Source: an uncultured Bacteroidales bacterium (GTDB lineage Bacteria; Bacteroidota; Bacteroidia; Bacteroidales; F082). Taken from it: DNA of 17,183 bases. The notes below the pieces were generated by a model. The model made no database searches, had not been told where the DNA came from, and saw nothing but the letters and a program-made list of their open reading frames with translations. Positions 1 to 8,683 of the stretch are shown here, piece by piece. The number at the start of each line of letters is the position of its first letter. Position 1 is the stretch's first letter. The stretch spans positions 1 to 17,183 of the forward strand of contig CALGBV010000397.1 of the NCBI GenBank assembly GCA_937884015.1, in the 5' to 3' direction. A program made the translations under genes and the position numbers.

Positions 1-815
1 CCATTGTCCGCCACACTCAGGAAACGCACCGGATGCTGTTCAAAAGCCGTGATTTGCTGCACATTTTCCAAATTATCAGCCGGAGCCTTATACACATTGA
101 AACTGCCGCCGTTGCGTTCACTCAAAAACACGACATCCTTATAACCAGGCAAATAGCGCGGGTCGCGGTCTTCACCGACATTGGTTGTCAGAATGGTATG
201 CGTCTGTTTTTCAGCATCGTAATAGACCACATCGCGTGCCACCGATGAAGTGTGATGCTTGCGCCAAATGTTTTCGCTGCCTTTGCGGTCGTAATACAGG
301 AACGATTTACCGTCCTTGTCAAACGACATGCTACAAACCGGCACGGCAACCACCTGTTCCGGGCGGCCACCTTCAACGCTGACCTTATAAAGTTCAGTAA
401 TCCAGCCCGATGCAAATTGCACATTTTCAGCCGATTTTTGAATCTGAGCCGAATAATAAATTTCCCTGCCATCAGGCGAAAAAGCCAATGGCGTTTCGTT
501 GGCCGAATTTGTTGTAATGCGTTTTGCCACGCCACCTTCAGCCGATGCCAGATAGACATCATAATTGCCGTTGCGGTCGCTCACAAAAGCCAAAGTCTTG
601 CCATCGGGCGACCAAATCGGGTTGCACTCGTATGAAGCATTTGTCGTGATTTGCAAGGCTTTACCGCCTTTTGCATCAACCACATAAATATCGCCCTTGT
701 ATTCAAAGGCAATCTTATCACCTTTGGGAGAAATCACATTGTCGCGCATCCAAAGCGGTTGCGAAAAAGCATCGAAGCTCAACAAAACGAGAACAAAAAG
801 GAGCATTTTTTTCAT
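1..815 (-). CDS. Tricorn-like S41 peptidase, N-terminal part (partial)
   Basis: The gene starts at the ATG at 813-815 and stays open to the left edge, giving 271 codons without a stop. The protein begins with a signal peptide (MKKMLLFVLVLLSFDAFS, cleavage before Gln19), so it is exported. PD40/WD40-like beta-propeller repeats follow, with the typical WSPDGKTLAF, FSPDGREIYY and VFLSERNGGSFNVY motifs. The stretch SENIWRKHHTSS is one I associate with the N-terminal propeller of Bacteroidales S41 peptidases related to tricorn protease, which are usually around 1,000 residues or more. In that family the propeller gates peptide entry, and PDZ plus serine-protease domains lie C-terminally. Those domains are outside this window, so catalytic residues cannot be checked. 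A TolB-like propeller protein is the alternative. It follows the dikinase-like gene on the same strand after a 141-bp spacer. Confidence 0.82.
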   Translation of the reverse strand, partial: MKKMLLFVLVLLSFDAFSQPLWMRDNVISPKGDKIAFEYKGDIYVVDAKGGKALQITTNASYECNPIWSPDGKTLAFVSDRNGNYDVYLASAEGGVAKRITTNSANETPLAFSPDGREIYYSAQIQKSAENVQFASGWITELYKVSVEGGRPEQVVAVPVCSMSFDKDGKSFLYYDRKGSENIWRKHHTSSVARDVVYYDAEKQTHTILTTNVGEDRDPRYLPGYKDVVFLSERNGGSFNVYKAPADNLENVQQITAFEQHPVRFLSVADN

Positions 816-889
816 AGCGAAAAACGATTATTTTTATGATTACTAATTTTTACTTAACTTTCAATTATTCAATGTTTTACAAAATTTCA

Positions 890-949
890 TTCGGCAAGTT
901 GGCGCATTTTCATTCGGCAAGTTGGCCGAGTTTTGTTCGGCAAGTTGGC
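890..949. repeat. Three 14-bp direct repeats, 23-bp period
   Basis: The sequence TTCGGCAAGTTGGC occurs exactly at 890-903, 913-926 and 936-949, with 9-bp spacers that are partly alike (both outer-left units are preceded by TTTCA or TTCA). The array starts 7 bp past the dikinase-like stop codon and lies wholly in the spacer before the tricorn-like gene. Read on the minus strand the unit is GCCAACTTGCCGAA. No clear -7 box was seen in this spacer, so it could be a regulator-binding array, an RNA element or a short minisatellite. Confidence 0.85.
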
Positions 950-956
950 TGTAATT

Positions 957-3900
957 TTAATAGTTATAACCTTTCTTCACCACCATCTTTTCCGTAGCGT
1001 GATGACCGAGATATACCACGCCTAAATTACCGTCCAAAGCAATGGCATCACCAGCTTTCAAAGCCACACCGTTCAGTTCGGCGCAATGATGATCGTCATC
1101 GACATTCAAGGCGGCACAACTCACCACACAAATCTTGCCCAAACGCACCGCCGTGACAGCCGCATGTGATGTGGCACCACCGCGAGCCGTCAGCAGACCG
1201 TCGCAGTCGAAAACCATGCCGATGTCATCAGGGACGGTATCAGGGCGAACCAAAATCACCTTTTCATCAGGATGATTTGCGTGCAACGAAGCAATATCTT
1301 CTTCATTGAAAGCTACCAAACCATTCAAAGCGCCGCCGCCAATGCCAATGCCTTCACCGATTTTTTTCATTGTTTCCGGACTTTCAACAAAAGCCTCCAT
1401 TTCATCCTCGAGGCGCAAATCCTGGTCACGGATTTGAAGGATACGGAAATCTTCCGGCTTATCCGACTCAAAGGTAAACTCCATTTCCTGAGCGCTATAG
1501 CCCATGTTTTCAGTCAGTTGCTTGGCAATATCGTAAATCTTCTTGTAGATTTCCGGCAAAAGCGTCTGCATGGAATAGCCTTCGCGGTTATCAGCCTTGC
1601 GCTGCGTCTCGCCTATTGGCAAAGGCTTGACAAGACCGCCGACAATATCTTCGCCTTGACTTCTTAAAGTGAAATCGCCATACAAATGCACGCCAGGGCG
1701 CTCACGGTGAGGATTTTGCGTGAATACGACACCCGTTCCCGACGTATCACTCAAATTACCGAAAATCATCTGCTGAACGATGACGGCAGTACCCCAATCT
1801 TCGGCAATGCTCATGTGGCTACGATATGCCAAGGCCCGGCTCGAATTCCACGAATCGAAAACGCGATTGATGCAAGCAACAAGTTGTTTGTACAAATCCT
1901 GCTCCATGATAACGCCGTGTTCTTCCAAAATCCGCTTGTAGGAATAAGCCAGTTCACGCATCACAGCAGCCTCAAAATCAACCTTTTGCTTGACATTATA
2001 TTTCTGCTTGAACTTATTGATTTCCTCATCAAAAACATCACGTTCGATGCCTTTGGCCATGCCCCAGCTTTGCAAGAGACGACGGTATGAATCCCAAATC
2101 GACCAAGCACGCGTTTCGTCCTGCGCAATGGCTTCGACCAATTCGTCGTTCAGACCGACATTCAAAATCGTATCCATTGCACCCGGCATGGAAATAGCCG
2201 TTCCCGAGCGCACAGAAAGCAACAACGGATGTTCCGCATTGCCATATTGCGTTCCCGTAATATTTTCCAATTCAGTCAGATAAGAACGAATCATGGCATG
2301 AATTTCCGTGCGCAATTCCGAAATTGTATTGATGGTTTCGTTGCGGCGGAAGACCTCGGTGGTAATGACAAAACCAGGCGGCACAGGCAAACCTGCAAGA
2401 TAAAGATTCTTCAAATGATAAGCCTTGCTGCCCATGAAGACCTGACTGTCCATCTTGGGTTTCTCTTCCCAGAACGGACTAATCAGCATCTCCGAATTAT
2501 AAGTCATAATATCGTTGATCAGTTTCGGGTCGAGAGCAGCCTTCATGCCTCGTAACGACTTGAGAATACGTGCGATAAAATTATCCAAAGGCTGCATCAA
2601 GAAAGCATCCGAGAGCAAATCGCGGTGAAATTCCTCCGACTTGCGCGAAATCAAGGTCTGCGTTTCCTTTTCATTCAGTTTTCCCTCAGAATCAAACACT
2701 TGCGGAATGACTATCTTCAGCGGATATTCATACGATTTCAGGAAATGCTTGATGATGATGCGCTGCACATCTTCGGCAATGAATTGGAAAATGTTGATAT
2801 ATTGGTCGAAAGAGAAGCTCCTGGAAGTCAAGCTGTAACGAAGCATTTCCAACTTTGAGTTGAAGCTCTGATTCGTGATGCCGTCCAACGCCAAGCCATC
2901 GCGGAAATATTCCAGAATCTTGCAAATCTGCTGCAAAGTCCGCTCGGAGATATACTCCAGATTGATGCTCGAAACGACACGCTCCATCAATTGAGTTGCC
3001 ACACGTTCCAATCTGAATGTCAAACCCATAGCCTCGAATTTGTTTTCACGGTAGGTACCATACATCGAAGGAATGCCAATGGCAATGTGGCGCTTATGAT
3101 AAATGTTTTCCCAACCTTCGCTTTCCTCCGGATTGAAAATGATGGCTTTCAGTTTGTCCATGAAAGCGTAAAGCAGTTTCACGGTCTTATCCAAATCCTT
3201 TTCGGCAAACGATTTTTCCAACTCATCCACCTCATTATCAGGGATAAAGGAATAAGTGCGCATGGAATTGAAAATGTTGACCGACTCGAAGGAATATTTC
3301 TCGCGCAGGCGGGCGTAAAGGTCGCGGATGTTCATCAAGCGGGTGCGCTCACGATCGGTTATATCAGTCTCCAAATCAAGCCTTTGCGCGGCTGAATTGA
3401 TAAGATGCTCGAAATCGTCACGCGAAAGCAAAAGCAAACTTTCGGTGTTCATGCACGAAATTTCGCCCATGGTCTGCACCAGCAAATGAACGTAGGTGAA
3501 CCAAGTGCTGTCCTTGTCGATGCTTTCAAAGACATTTTTCGGCAAAATCGGTTTTAAGGTTTCCAAATTGCCATCGTTCCAGAAATTGAACACATTGAAA
3601 GTCAAACCAATAAGCGTATTGTTACTTTCGGTGTGAACCTGTTTGCGCAAGAAATGCACCAGCTTGTCCTGTCGTCCGCTGATTTCGTCCATATTCGTGG
3701 TGACATTGCGGATTTCGCCCTCGGCACCGATTTCATTGAAATAAACCGGAAAAATACGCGAAAGCTGCTTCACCTTTTTATAATAAGGGCGAATGTTGGA
3801 ATTCAGTATTTTCGTGATTTCACGTTGGAACAAATCGGTGTCACTCAGGAAAATGCCGCCCAATTTCAGGTTGACAATCAAGGCGGAAAGCAGTTTTTCC

Positions 3901-5096
3901 ATCAGCGACTGCGAATACTCAATCAATTCCAGCCAGACGCGAATATTCTTGATATGGTTCTCATCCACAGAGAGTTGCCAGTCTTCGCCGACAAACACCT
4001 TTCCCGGACTGACAAAGCCAAAGGCAATCAGTTTCTTCTCAAAATAATTGACGAGTTCCTTTTGCTCGGTCTTGTCGACATCAATGATTTTCTTGCCCAA
4101 AGTCAACTGGAAATCGAGTACCGCCGACATATATTCCTTGCGCAGCTCATCGGCAAGGTCAAAAATCGTGTCGATGAAAGGCATCAATTCGTCTTCCGAA
4201 AGTTCATCAACGGCATCGCGCAACATTCTGTCCATGTTCCAAATCAAGCGCTCGCGCGAATTGGCCATGCCAGGCAAATGCAACAGATAAAACACAAACT
4301 GAAACTTCGTAATGAAATGATGCAGAACGCTTTCCGAATCCGTAAAACGCGATGCAATCTGGTCGAAAGTCGGCAAATCTTCCAAATCCTTCCAAGTTTC
4401 AGCCTTCGCCAAAGCAACATTCAGTCCGTCAAAATAAGGCTTGCCGATTTCATTTTTCAAGTTGACGGTTTCGTCTTCTTTCCGAAAATCCTTGTCGGCA
4501 ATCCAATCTTCAACTGCCGATGTTTCCTGCCAAAAACGATAGTTTTCCTGCATGACACGACGTGCAAAATCAAATGCATCCTGATGAAAATTAGCCGTTT
4601 CGAATGCTCTTTCCAAATAACGGATTACATATTTCGAAGCCAAAATGAGGCAATCCTTGTTGTCATCGAAAACTTCGTTCAAAATGCGGAAAACAGTTGA
4701 GACCAACTCAGCATGTTTCGGTGACTTTGCAATGACGACATCCGTAAATTCCAGCAAGGTATTGATTACATTCAGCCGCAACTTTTTCTCAACATCTGGT
4801 TTTAAAAGGCTGTGCATCATTTCAATAGGAATCAACAATGCGTCAGTCTTGATGTCTTCTCTTGTATAGAACCAGAAATCGTCAATCAGGATTTTACGCA
4901 ATTCTTCGGTGACGAAAGTGTGGTTCGACATGGGGTGATGGAACTCCGTAATGCAGTCGTTCGCCCTTTTGTTGATGCCGAAATATTTTTTCGACAAATC
5001 GATAAACTCCCGATGTTCAGCAGGAATAAAAATGTCTTTATATCGGGTTTGAGCCAAATTGGCTTCCAAAGCCTGTGATTTGAAAGAATCGTCCAT
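957..5096 (-). CDS. PPDK-like dikinase (ATP-grasp plus phosphohistidine), no PEP/pyruvate barrel
   Basis: The protein is 1379 residues. Residues from about 882 form a pyruvate-phosphate-dikinase-type ATP-grasp domain: GSKAYHLKNL (889-898), the PPDK-like SVRSGTAISMPGAMDTILNV block with the expected ATP-binding Arg963, SGTGVVFTQNPHRE, and the RSQGED block with Gln1147 and Glu1149. The phosphohistidine motif TARGGATSHAAV follows, with the acceptor His at about 1311. The protein ends about 68 residues later, so the C-terminal PEP/pyruvate TIM barrel of true PPDK (family length about 870-910) is absent. Residues 1-880 look helical and match no domain I recognise. The family chemistry is transfer of the ATP beta-phosphate to histidine; the final acceptor is unknown. 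The ATG at 5096 is preferred over a TTG at 5117, because that TTG lies inside a -7 promoter box. Confidence 0.85.
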   Translation of the reverse strand: MDDSFKSQALEANLAQTRYKDIFIPAEHREFIDLSKKYFGINKRANDCITEFHHPMSNHTFVTEELRKILIDDFWFYTREDIKTDALLIPIEMMHSLLKPDVEKKLRLNVINTLLEFTDVVIAKSPKHAELVSTVFRILNEVFDDNKDCLILASKYVIRYLERAFETANFHQDAFDFARRVMQENYRFWQETSAVEDWIADKDFRKEDETVNLKNEIGKPYFDGLNVALAKAETWKDLEDLPTFDQIASRFTDSESVLHHFITKFQFVFYLLHLPGMANSRERLIWNMDRMLRDAVDELSEDELMPFIDTIFDLADELRKEYMSAVLDFQLTLGKKIIDVDKTEQKELVNYFEKKLIAFGFVSPGKVFVGEDWQLSVDENHIKNIRVWLELIEYSQSLMEKLLSALIVNLKLGGIFLSDTDLFQREITKILNSNIRPYYKKVKQLSRIFPVYFNEIGAEGEIRNVTTNMDEISGRQDKLVHFLRKQVHTESNNTLIGLTFNVFNFWNDGNLETLKPILPKNVFESIDKDSTWFTYVHLLVQTMGEISCMNTESLLLLSRDDFEHLINSAAQRLDLETDITDRERTRLMNIRDLYARLREKYSFESVNIFNSMRTYSFIPDNEVDELEKSFAEKDLDKTVKLLYAFMDKLKAIIFNPEESEGWENIYHKRHIAIGIPSMYGTYRENKFEAMGLTFRLERVATQLMERVVSSINLEYISERTLQQICKILEYFRDGLALDGITNQSFNSKLEMLRYSLTSRSFSFDQYINIFQFIAEDVQRIIIKHFLKSYEYPLKIVIPQVFDSEGKLNEKETQTLISRKSEEFHRDLLSDAFLMQPLDNFIARILKSLRGMKAALDPKLINDIMTYNSEMLISPFWEEKPKMDSQVFMGSKAYHLKNLYLAGLPVPPGFVITTEVFRRNETINTISELRTEIHAMIRSYLTELENITGTQYGNAEHPLLLSVRSGTAISMPGAMDTILNVGLNDELVEAIAQDETRAWSIWDSYRRLLQSWGMAKGIERDVFDEEINKFKQKYNVKQKVDFEAAVMRELAYSYKRILEEHGVIMEQDLYKQLVACINRVFDSWNSSRALAYRSHMSIAEDWGTAVIVQQMIFGNLSDTSGTGVVFTQNPHRERPGVHLYGDFTLRSQGEDIVGGLVKPLPIGETQRKADNREGYSMQTLLPEIYKKIYDIAKQLTENMGYSAQEMEFTFESDKPEDFRILQIRDQDLRLEDEMEAFVESPETMKKIGEGIGIGGGALNGLVAFNEEDIASLHANHPDEKVILVRPDTVPDDIGMVFDCDGLLTARGGATSHAAVTAVRLGKICVVSCAALNVDDDHHCAELNGVALKAGDAIALDGNLGVVYLGHHATEKMVVKKGYNY

Positions 5097-5114
5097 AATG
5101 ATTATTTTGATGTG

Positions 5115-5141
5115 CAAAAATACAAAGTCCTAATTACTCAA
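5115..5141 (-). promoter_or_regulatory. Promoter of the dikinase-like gene
   Basis: On the minus strand there is a -7 box TATTTTTG (5115-5122) matching the Bacteroidota consensus TAnnTTTG, and a TTG (5139-5141) 16 bp upstream as a -33 element. Transcription would start about 10 nt before the ATG at 5096, giving a very short leader. Its presence in the 56-bp gap after the LRR gene suggests the dikinase-like gene can be transcribed on its own. Confidence 0.55.
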
Positions 5142-5152
5142 GTAAGCAGATT

Positions 5153-7462
5153 TTACTTCTTAATGATTTTACGGGACAGCACATTTTCACTGCTCTCAAT
5201 GCGTAGGAAATATATTCCGTTCGGCAAGTGCCTCAAGTCCAAAATAACAGAATTGCCGATGTCAGCACTTTCTATCAGTAAGGATTTACCCGTCGCTGAA
5301 TACACTTCAATTCTGCGCAATTCTTTTCCATTCACAACAACTTGGTCTTCAACAGGATTCGGATAAACCATCAAATCCATTTCGGCATTTTCAACCACAC
5401 CGATTCCACCCTTAAAATTAGCGACCAAGGTTCTCGAATATTCCAGATTAAAAGAATACCTTGCATCCGTTGAAACGACAATGCCATTTTCCGTCCAATT
5501 TTCAAAAAAACGTCCTTCAGTTGGATTTGCAACCACAACGACTTCATTGTTTCCGTTACAATCAGGCAACTTTTCCATGCTTGCCGTTCCCAAATTCACA
5601 TCATTTGAGTATACAATAATTTCATTTTCAAAAGCAGTTTCCCTGATATTGCTGAACCGACACCAATCGGCATCATCCAAATAGTTTTGCATTGCACCAC
5701 ATGGCACATAAACAGGAATGTTTGATTCGACATCAGAAAACACATCCGCCCCCAATTCTGGACAAGCAATTGATTCACACTGAATTAATATTACATTATT
5801 GCATTTCAAAAACGCCTTATTCCCAATATTCTGCAAAGATGAGCCTAACACAATAGAATTCAAATTAAGGCAGTCACAAAAAACCTTTTCACCAATAGCC
5901 GTAACCGATTGTGGAATTACAACCGCATTCAGCATAGTACATCCGCTGAAAACAGATTTTGGCAATTCATTTAACGATTCGCTCAAAACAACAGATGACA
6001 ATGCCGAACACTCAGCGAAAGAAGATTCACCGATTTCTGTTACTGAATTAGGAATCACAACCGAATTCAGCGAACTACATCTAGCAAAACACTGTTTCCC
6101 AATCAAGTTTAAACCATCTCCAAAATCAAACGAAACAATGCCACTGCAACCACAGAAAGTCTGTTCTCCAAGACTTACTACAGAATTTGGCAGCGTGACG
6201 CTTTGTAGTCCAACGCACATAATGAATGCCCGATTTCCTACATTTTCCAAATAATCACCGAAAACAACTTCTTTCAAAGCAGTACAATCTGAAAACGCAT
6301 TTTCTTCAATTATTGAAACATAAATTGGAATTCTAACTCCAGTTAAGCTCTTGCAACTCTTAAATGTACCCTCTCTTATTACAGACAAATCGCCATTTAA
6401 TTCAATAGATTTCAAAGAAGAACAGCCTGAAAAAGCATACTTTCCAATTGCAGTCACCGAGTTAGGAACTACAATGGACTCCAAAGAACTACAACCTAAA
6501 AAGCATTCCGTCCCTATTGCTTCTAAATCATCGCCTGTGAAAAGCACTTCACGAAGGTTGCTGCACCCTCTGAAAGCTTCCGCTCTGAGTTTTGTCAATG
6601 AAGAAGGTAAAAGCACTTTTTCAAGGCTTGTGCAAAATGCAAAAGCCTGATCCTTAATGTCCGACACAGAGTTTCCAAACAAAACGGAAGTCAAAGCGCT
6701 ACAATTAGCGAAAGCCATCTTCCCAATAACCTTGACCGAACCAGATATTTCGATTGTTTCCAAACTACTACAATTCCAAAACGTCTCATACTCGATTTCT
6801 GTCAGTGATTCGCTCAATTTCATAGTTCGTATAGCCGAACACTTCTCAAAAGCATAGCTTTTCACTTTTGTTACCGTATTTGGCATCACGATGGATTCCA
6901 ATGAAACACAGCCCTTAAAGCAACTCTCTCCAATTGTTATCAATGATTCCCCCAAATCTATCGACATCAAACCAATACACGATTGAAAGGCATTGTCTCC
7001 TATCGCCAGCACGCCATCCGGCAATCTCATTTCACTTATTCCTTCACACGAAAAAAACGCATATGCGCCGACTGATGAAACGTTTTCTCCCACATCAACA
7101 GCCGTAAGTCCTGTACATTCATAAAATGCACTTGTACCAATCTCAGTAACCGTATTCGGAATGACTACCGATAATAATCCAACACATTGGCGAAACACAC
7201 TCCTCCCTAATTTCGTCACGACATAATCCTGGCCTTCAAAAGAAACAACTGAAGGAATAATCAAGTCTCCAACAGGCATTTCATAACCACTCCAAAACAT
7301 AAAGTCAGGACACACAGTTTCAACCTTAAAATTCACAGAATCAACAATTTTATAATAAAGGATTTGCCCGTTTTCGCTGACCGCCGAAAAATCGTAATTC
7401 CGTTGTGCTTTTCCAACGAAACTGATGGCAAATAATGTCACAAATAATAATATCTTTCTCAT
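5153..7462 (-). CDS. BspA-like leucine-rich-repeat surface protein with type A T9SS tail
   Basis: This 769-residue exported protein has a signal peptide with cleavage near GKA|Q (residue 20). Residues 82-565 are 21 consecutive LRR_5 (BspA/Treponema pallidum type) units with core pattern VTxIGxxAFxxCxxLxxVxLPNS. All units are 23 residues except unit 10, which has 24. A typical LRR_5 cap follows (IPVYVPCGAMQNY, about 566-612). Next is a module like the divergent InlB B-repeat (613-688, with ANPTEGRFFENWTENG and LVANF). A type A T9SS sorting domain ends the protein (689-769), with VYPNP, LPNGIYFLRI and a basic RKIIKK terminus. Relatives bind host matrix proteins or other bacteria; the ligand here is unknown. 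By eye it is more A+T-rich than gap. It is transcribed divergently from gap. Confidence 0.93.
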   Translation of the reverse strand: MRKILLFVTLFAISFVGKAQRNYDFSAVSENGQILYYKIVDSVNFKVETVCPDFMFWSGYEMPVGDLIIPSVVSFEGQDYVVTKLGRSVFRQCVGLLSVVIPNTVTEIGTSAFYECTGLTAVDVGENVSSVGAYAFFSCEGISEMRLPDGVLAIGDNAFQSCIGLMSIDLGESLITIGESCFKGCVSLESIVMPNTVTKVKSYAFEKCSAIRTMKLSESLTEIEYETFWNCSSLETIEISGSVKVIGKMAFANCSALTSVLFGNSVSDIKDQAFAFCTSLEKVLLPSSLTKLRAEAFRGCSNLREVLFTGDDLEAIGTECFLGCSSLESIVVPNSVTAIGKYAFSGCSSLKSIELNGDLSVIREGTFKSCKSLTGVRIPIYVSIIEENAFSDCTALKEVVFGDYLENVGNRAFIMCVGLQSVTLPNSVVSLGEQTFCGCSGIVSFDFGDGLNLIGKQCFARCSSLNSVVIPNSVTEIGESSFAECSALSSVVLSESLNELPKSVFSGCTMLNAVVIPQSVTAIGEKVFCDCLNLNSIVLGSSLQNIGNKAFLKCNNVILIQCESIACPELGADVFSDVESNIPVYVPCGAMQNYLDDADWCRFSNIRETAFENEIIVYSNDVNLGTASMEKLPDCNGNNEVVVVANPTEGRFFENWTENGIVVSTDARYSFNLEYSRTLVANFKGGIGVVENAEMDLMVYPNPVEDQVVVNGKELRRIEVYSATGKSLLIESADIGNSVILDLRHLPNGIYFLRIESSENVLSRKIIKK

Positions 7463-7541
7463 AATATGAAATTATTAATGGTTAGATAATCCAACTGACA
7501 ATAGAAAACTTTTTATCAAATTCTTTGTTATTTATGTCATA

Positions 7542-7569
7542 CAAAAGTAGAAAAAATATAATTTTGCAA
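7542..7569 (-). promoter_or_regulatory. Promoter of the LRR protein gene
   Basis: The minus strand carries TTG (7567-7569), a 17-bp spacer and TACTTTTG (7542-7549), an excellent match to the Bacteroidota TTG-N17-TAnnTTTG promoter. It lies about 80 bp before the ATG at 7462. The spacer contains the -7 box of the opposing gap promoter. Confidence 0.7.
7559..7566 (+). promoter_or_regulatory. -7 box of the gap promoter
   Basis: TAATTTTG fits TAnnTTTG and lies 47 bp before the gap ATG. No TTG was found 16-19 bp upstream, so the -33 element is weak or absent. The box sits inside the spacer of the divergent LRR-gene promoter. Confidence 0.5.
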
Positions 7570-7613
7570 CCGTAATATTTCAGAATTAATTATTTACTAA
7601 ATACGATTAACTC

Positions 7614-8621
7614 ATGGAAAAAATTAAAGTTGCCATCAACGGATTCGGCCGCATCGGCAGAAACGTTTTCAGAATCGCTCTGGAACATCCGAATATGGAA
7701 GTGGTCGGCATCAACGACCTGACCGACAACAAGGTTTTGGCTCATTTGCTGAAATACGACTCGACACAAGGCAAATTCCCTGGCACAGTGGATTATGACG
7801 AAACAGGTCTCATCGTGAACGGCGTTCACGTTTCAGTCACTGCCGAACGTTCACCATTGAACATCAAATGGGGCAAGACTCCTGATGTCGTGGTCGAATC
7901 AACCGGCGTTTTCCGCTCCAAGGAAAGCAGCAAGGGCGGCTACGGCGACCACCTGAAGAATGGCGCCAAGAAAGTCATCATCACGGCTCCTGCTAAGGAC
8001 GACATCGACGCTACTATCGTTTGCGGCGTGAACGACAACGAGCTCCGCGACGACGTTCAGTGCGTCAGCAACGCATCATGCACCACCAACTGCTTGGCTC
8101 CTGTCGCCAAGGTCCTGAACGACCGTTTCGGCATCGAGCAAGGTTACATGACCACTATCCACAGCTACACCAACGACCAGGTCATCCTCGATGGTCCTCA
8201 CAGTGACCTTCGCCGTGCCCGTAGCGCTGCCATGTCGCAGATTCCTACCACCACTGGCGCTGCCAAAGCTGTTGGCCTCGTCATTCCTGAACTGAACGGC
8301 AAACTCGACGGCATCGCTGTCCGCGTTCCTACGCCAACCGGTTCATTGGTCGACCTCGTCTGCACACTGAAGACCGAAGCCACTAAGGAAGAAATCAACG
8401 CTGCCATGAAGGAAGCCGCCGAAGGCCCAATGAAAGGCATCCTCGAATACACAGAAGACGAAATCGTCAGCTGCGACGTCATCCACAACCCACATTCATC
8501 CATTTTCGATGCCAAGAGCACCATGGTGAAGGGCAAGATGATTAAAATCATGTCGTGGTACGACAACGAATGGGGTTATTCAAACCGCGTCGTCGACCTG
8601 ATTGACAGAATGAAATTCTAA
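7614..8621 (+). CDS. gap: Glyceraldehyde-3-phosphate dehydrogenase, type I, phosphorylating
   Basis: The protein is full length (335 residues). It catalyses the reversible, NAD-dependent oxidation and phosphorylation of glyceraldehyde 3-phosphate to 1,3-bisphosphoglycerate in the cytoplasm (glycolysis and gluconeogenesis). The N-terminal Rossmann motif is INGFGRIGR (8-16). Asp35 in GINDLTD points to NAD rather than NADP specificity. The catalytic motif SNASCTTNCLAP places the nucleophile at Cys156, with the partner His183 in TTIHSYT. The C-terminal SWYDNEWGYSNRVVDL is canonical. Many codons end in C, as expected of a highly expressed gene. No Shine-Dalgarno sequence is visible, which is normal for this phylum. 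It is the only plus-strand gene in the window, is monocistronic and has its own terminator. Confidence 0.97.
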   Translation: MEKIKVAINGFGRIGRNVFRIALEHPNMEVVGINDLTDNKVLAHLLKYDSTQGKFPGTVDYDETGLIVNGVHVSVTAERSPLNIKWGKTPDVVVESTGVFRSKESSKGGYGDHLKNGAKKVIITAPAKDDIDATIVCGVNDNELRDDVQCVSNASCTTNCLAPVAKVLNDRFGIEQGYMTTIHSYTNDQVILDGPHSDLRRARSAAMSQIPTTTGAAKAVGLVIPELNGKLDGIAVRVPTPTGSLVDLVCTLKTEATKEEINAAMKEAAEGPMKGILEYTEDEIVSCDVIHNPHSSIFDAKSTMVKGKMIKIMSWYDNEWGYSNRVVDLIDRMKF

Positions 8622-8648
8622 GGATTGATTTATTTCACAACACACTTG

Positions 8649-8683
8649 GAGACTGGCCACAAAATGGTCAGTCTCTTATTTTT
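8649..8683 (+). terminator. Intrinsic terminator of gap
   Basis: GAGACTGGCCA (8649-8659) pairs with TGGTCAGTCTC (8665-8675) as an 11-bp stem with one G-T wobble and a CAAAA loop. The T-rich run TTATTTTT follows. It starts 28 bp after the gap stop codon. Confidence 0.9.

Noticed and set aside
822..835. AAACGATTATTTTT shared with 17031-17044
   Set aside because: It is AT-rich and sits in different contexts; chance similarity is likely.
890..949. Possible CRISPR array
   Set aside because: The repeats are 14 bp with 9-bp spacers that resemble each other. CRISPR repeats and unique spacers are longer, and there are no cas genes.
3633..4700. A 355-codon open frame on the plus strand
   Set aside because: It lies antisense inside the dikinase-like gene, whose protein has clear family motifs. 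The antisense translation shows no domain or signal and is a shadow.
5140..5158. AAGTAA/TTACTT hairpin at the end of the LRR gene
   Set aside because: It is only a 6-bp AT-rich stem overlapping the stop codon, too weak to call a terminator.
5217..5227. TTCGGCAAGT inside the LRR gene, resembling the 14-bp repeat
   Set aside because: It encodes the conserved LPNG of the T9SS tail and breaks off after 10 bases, so the match is explained by coding sequence.
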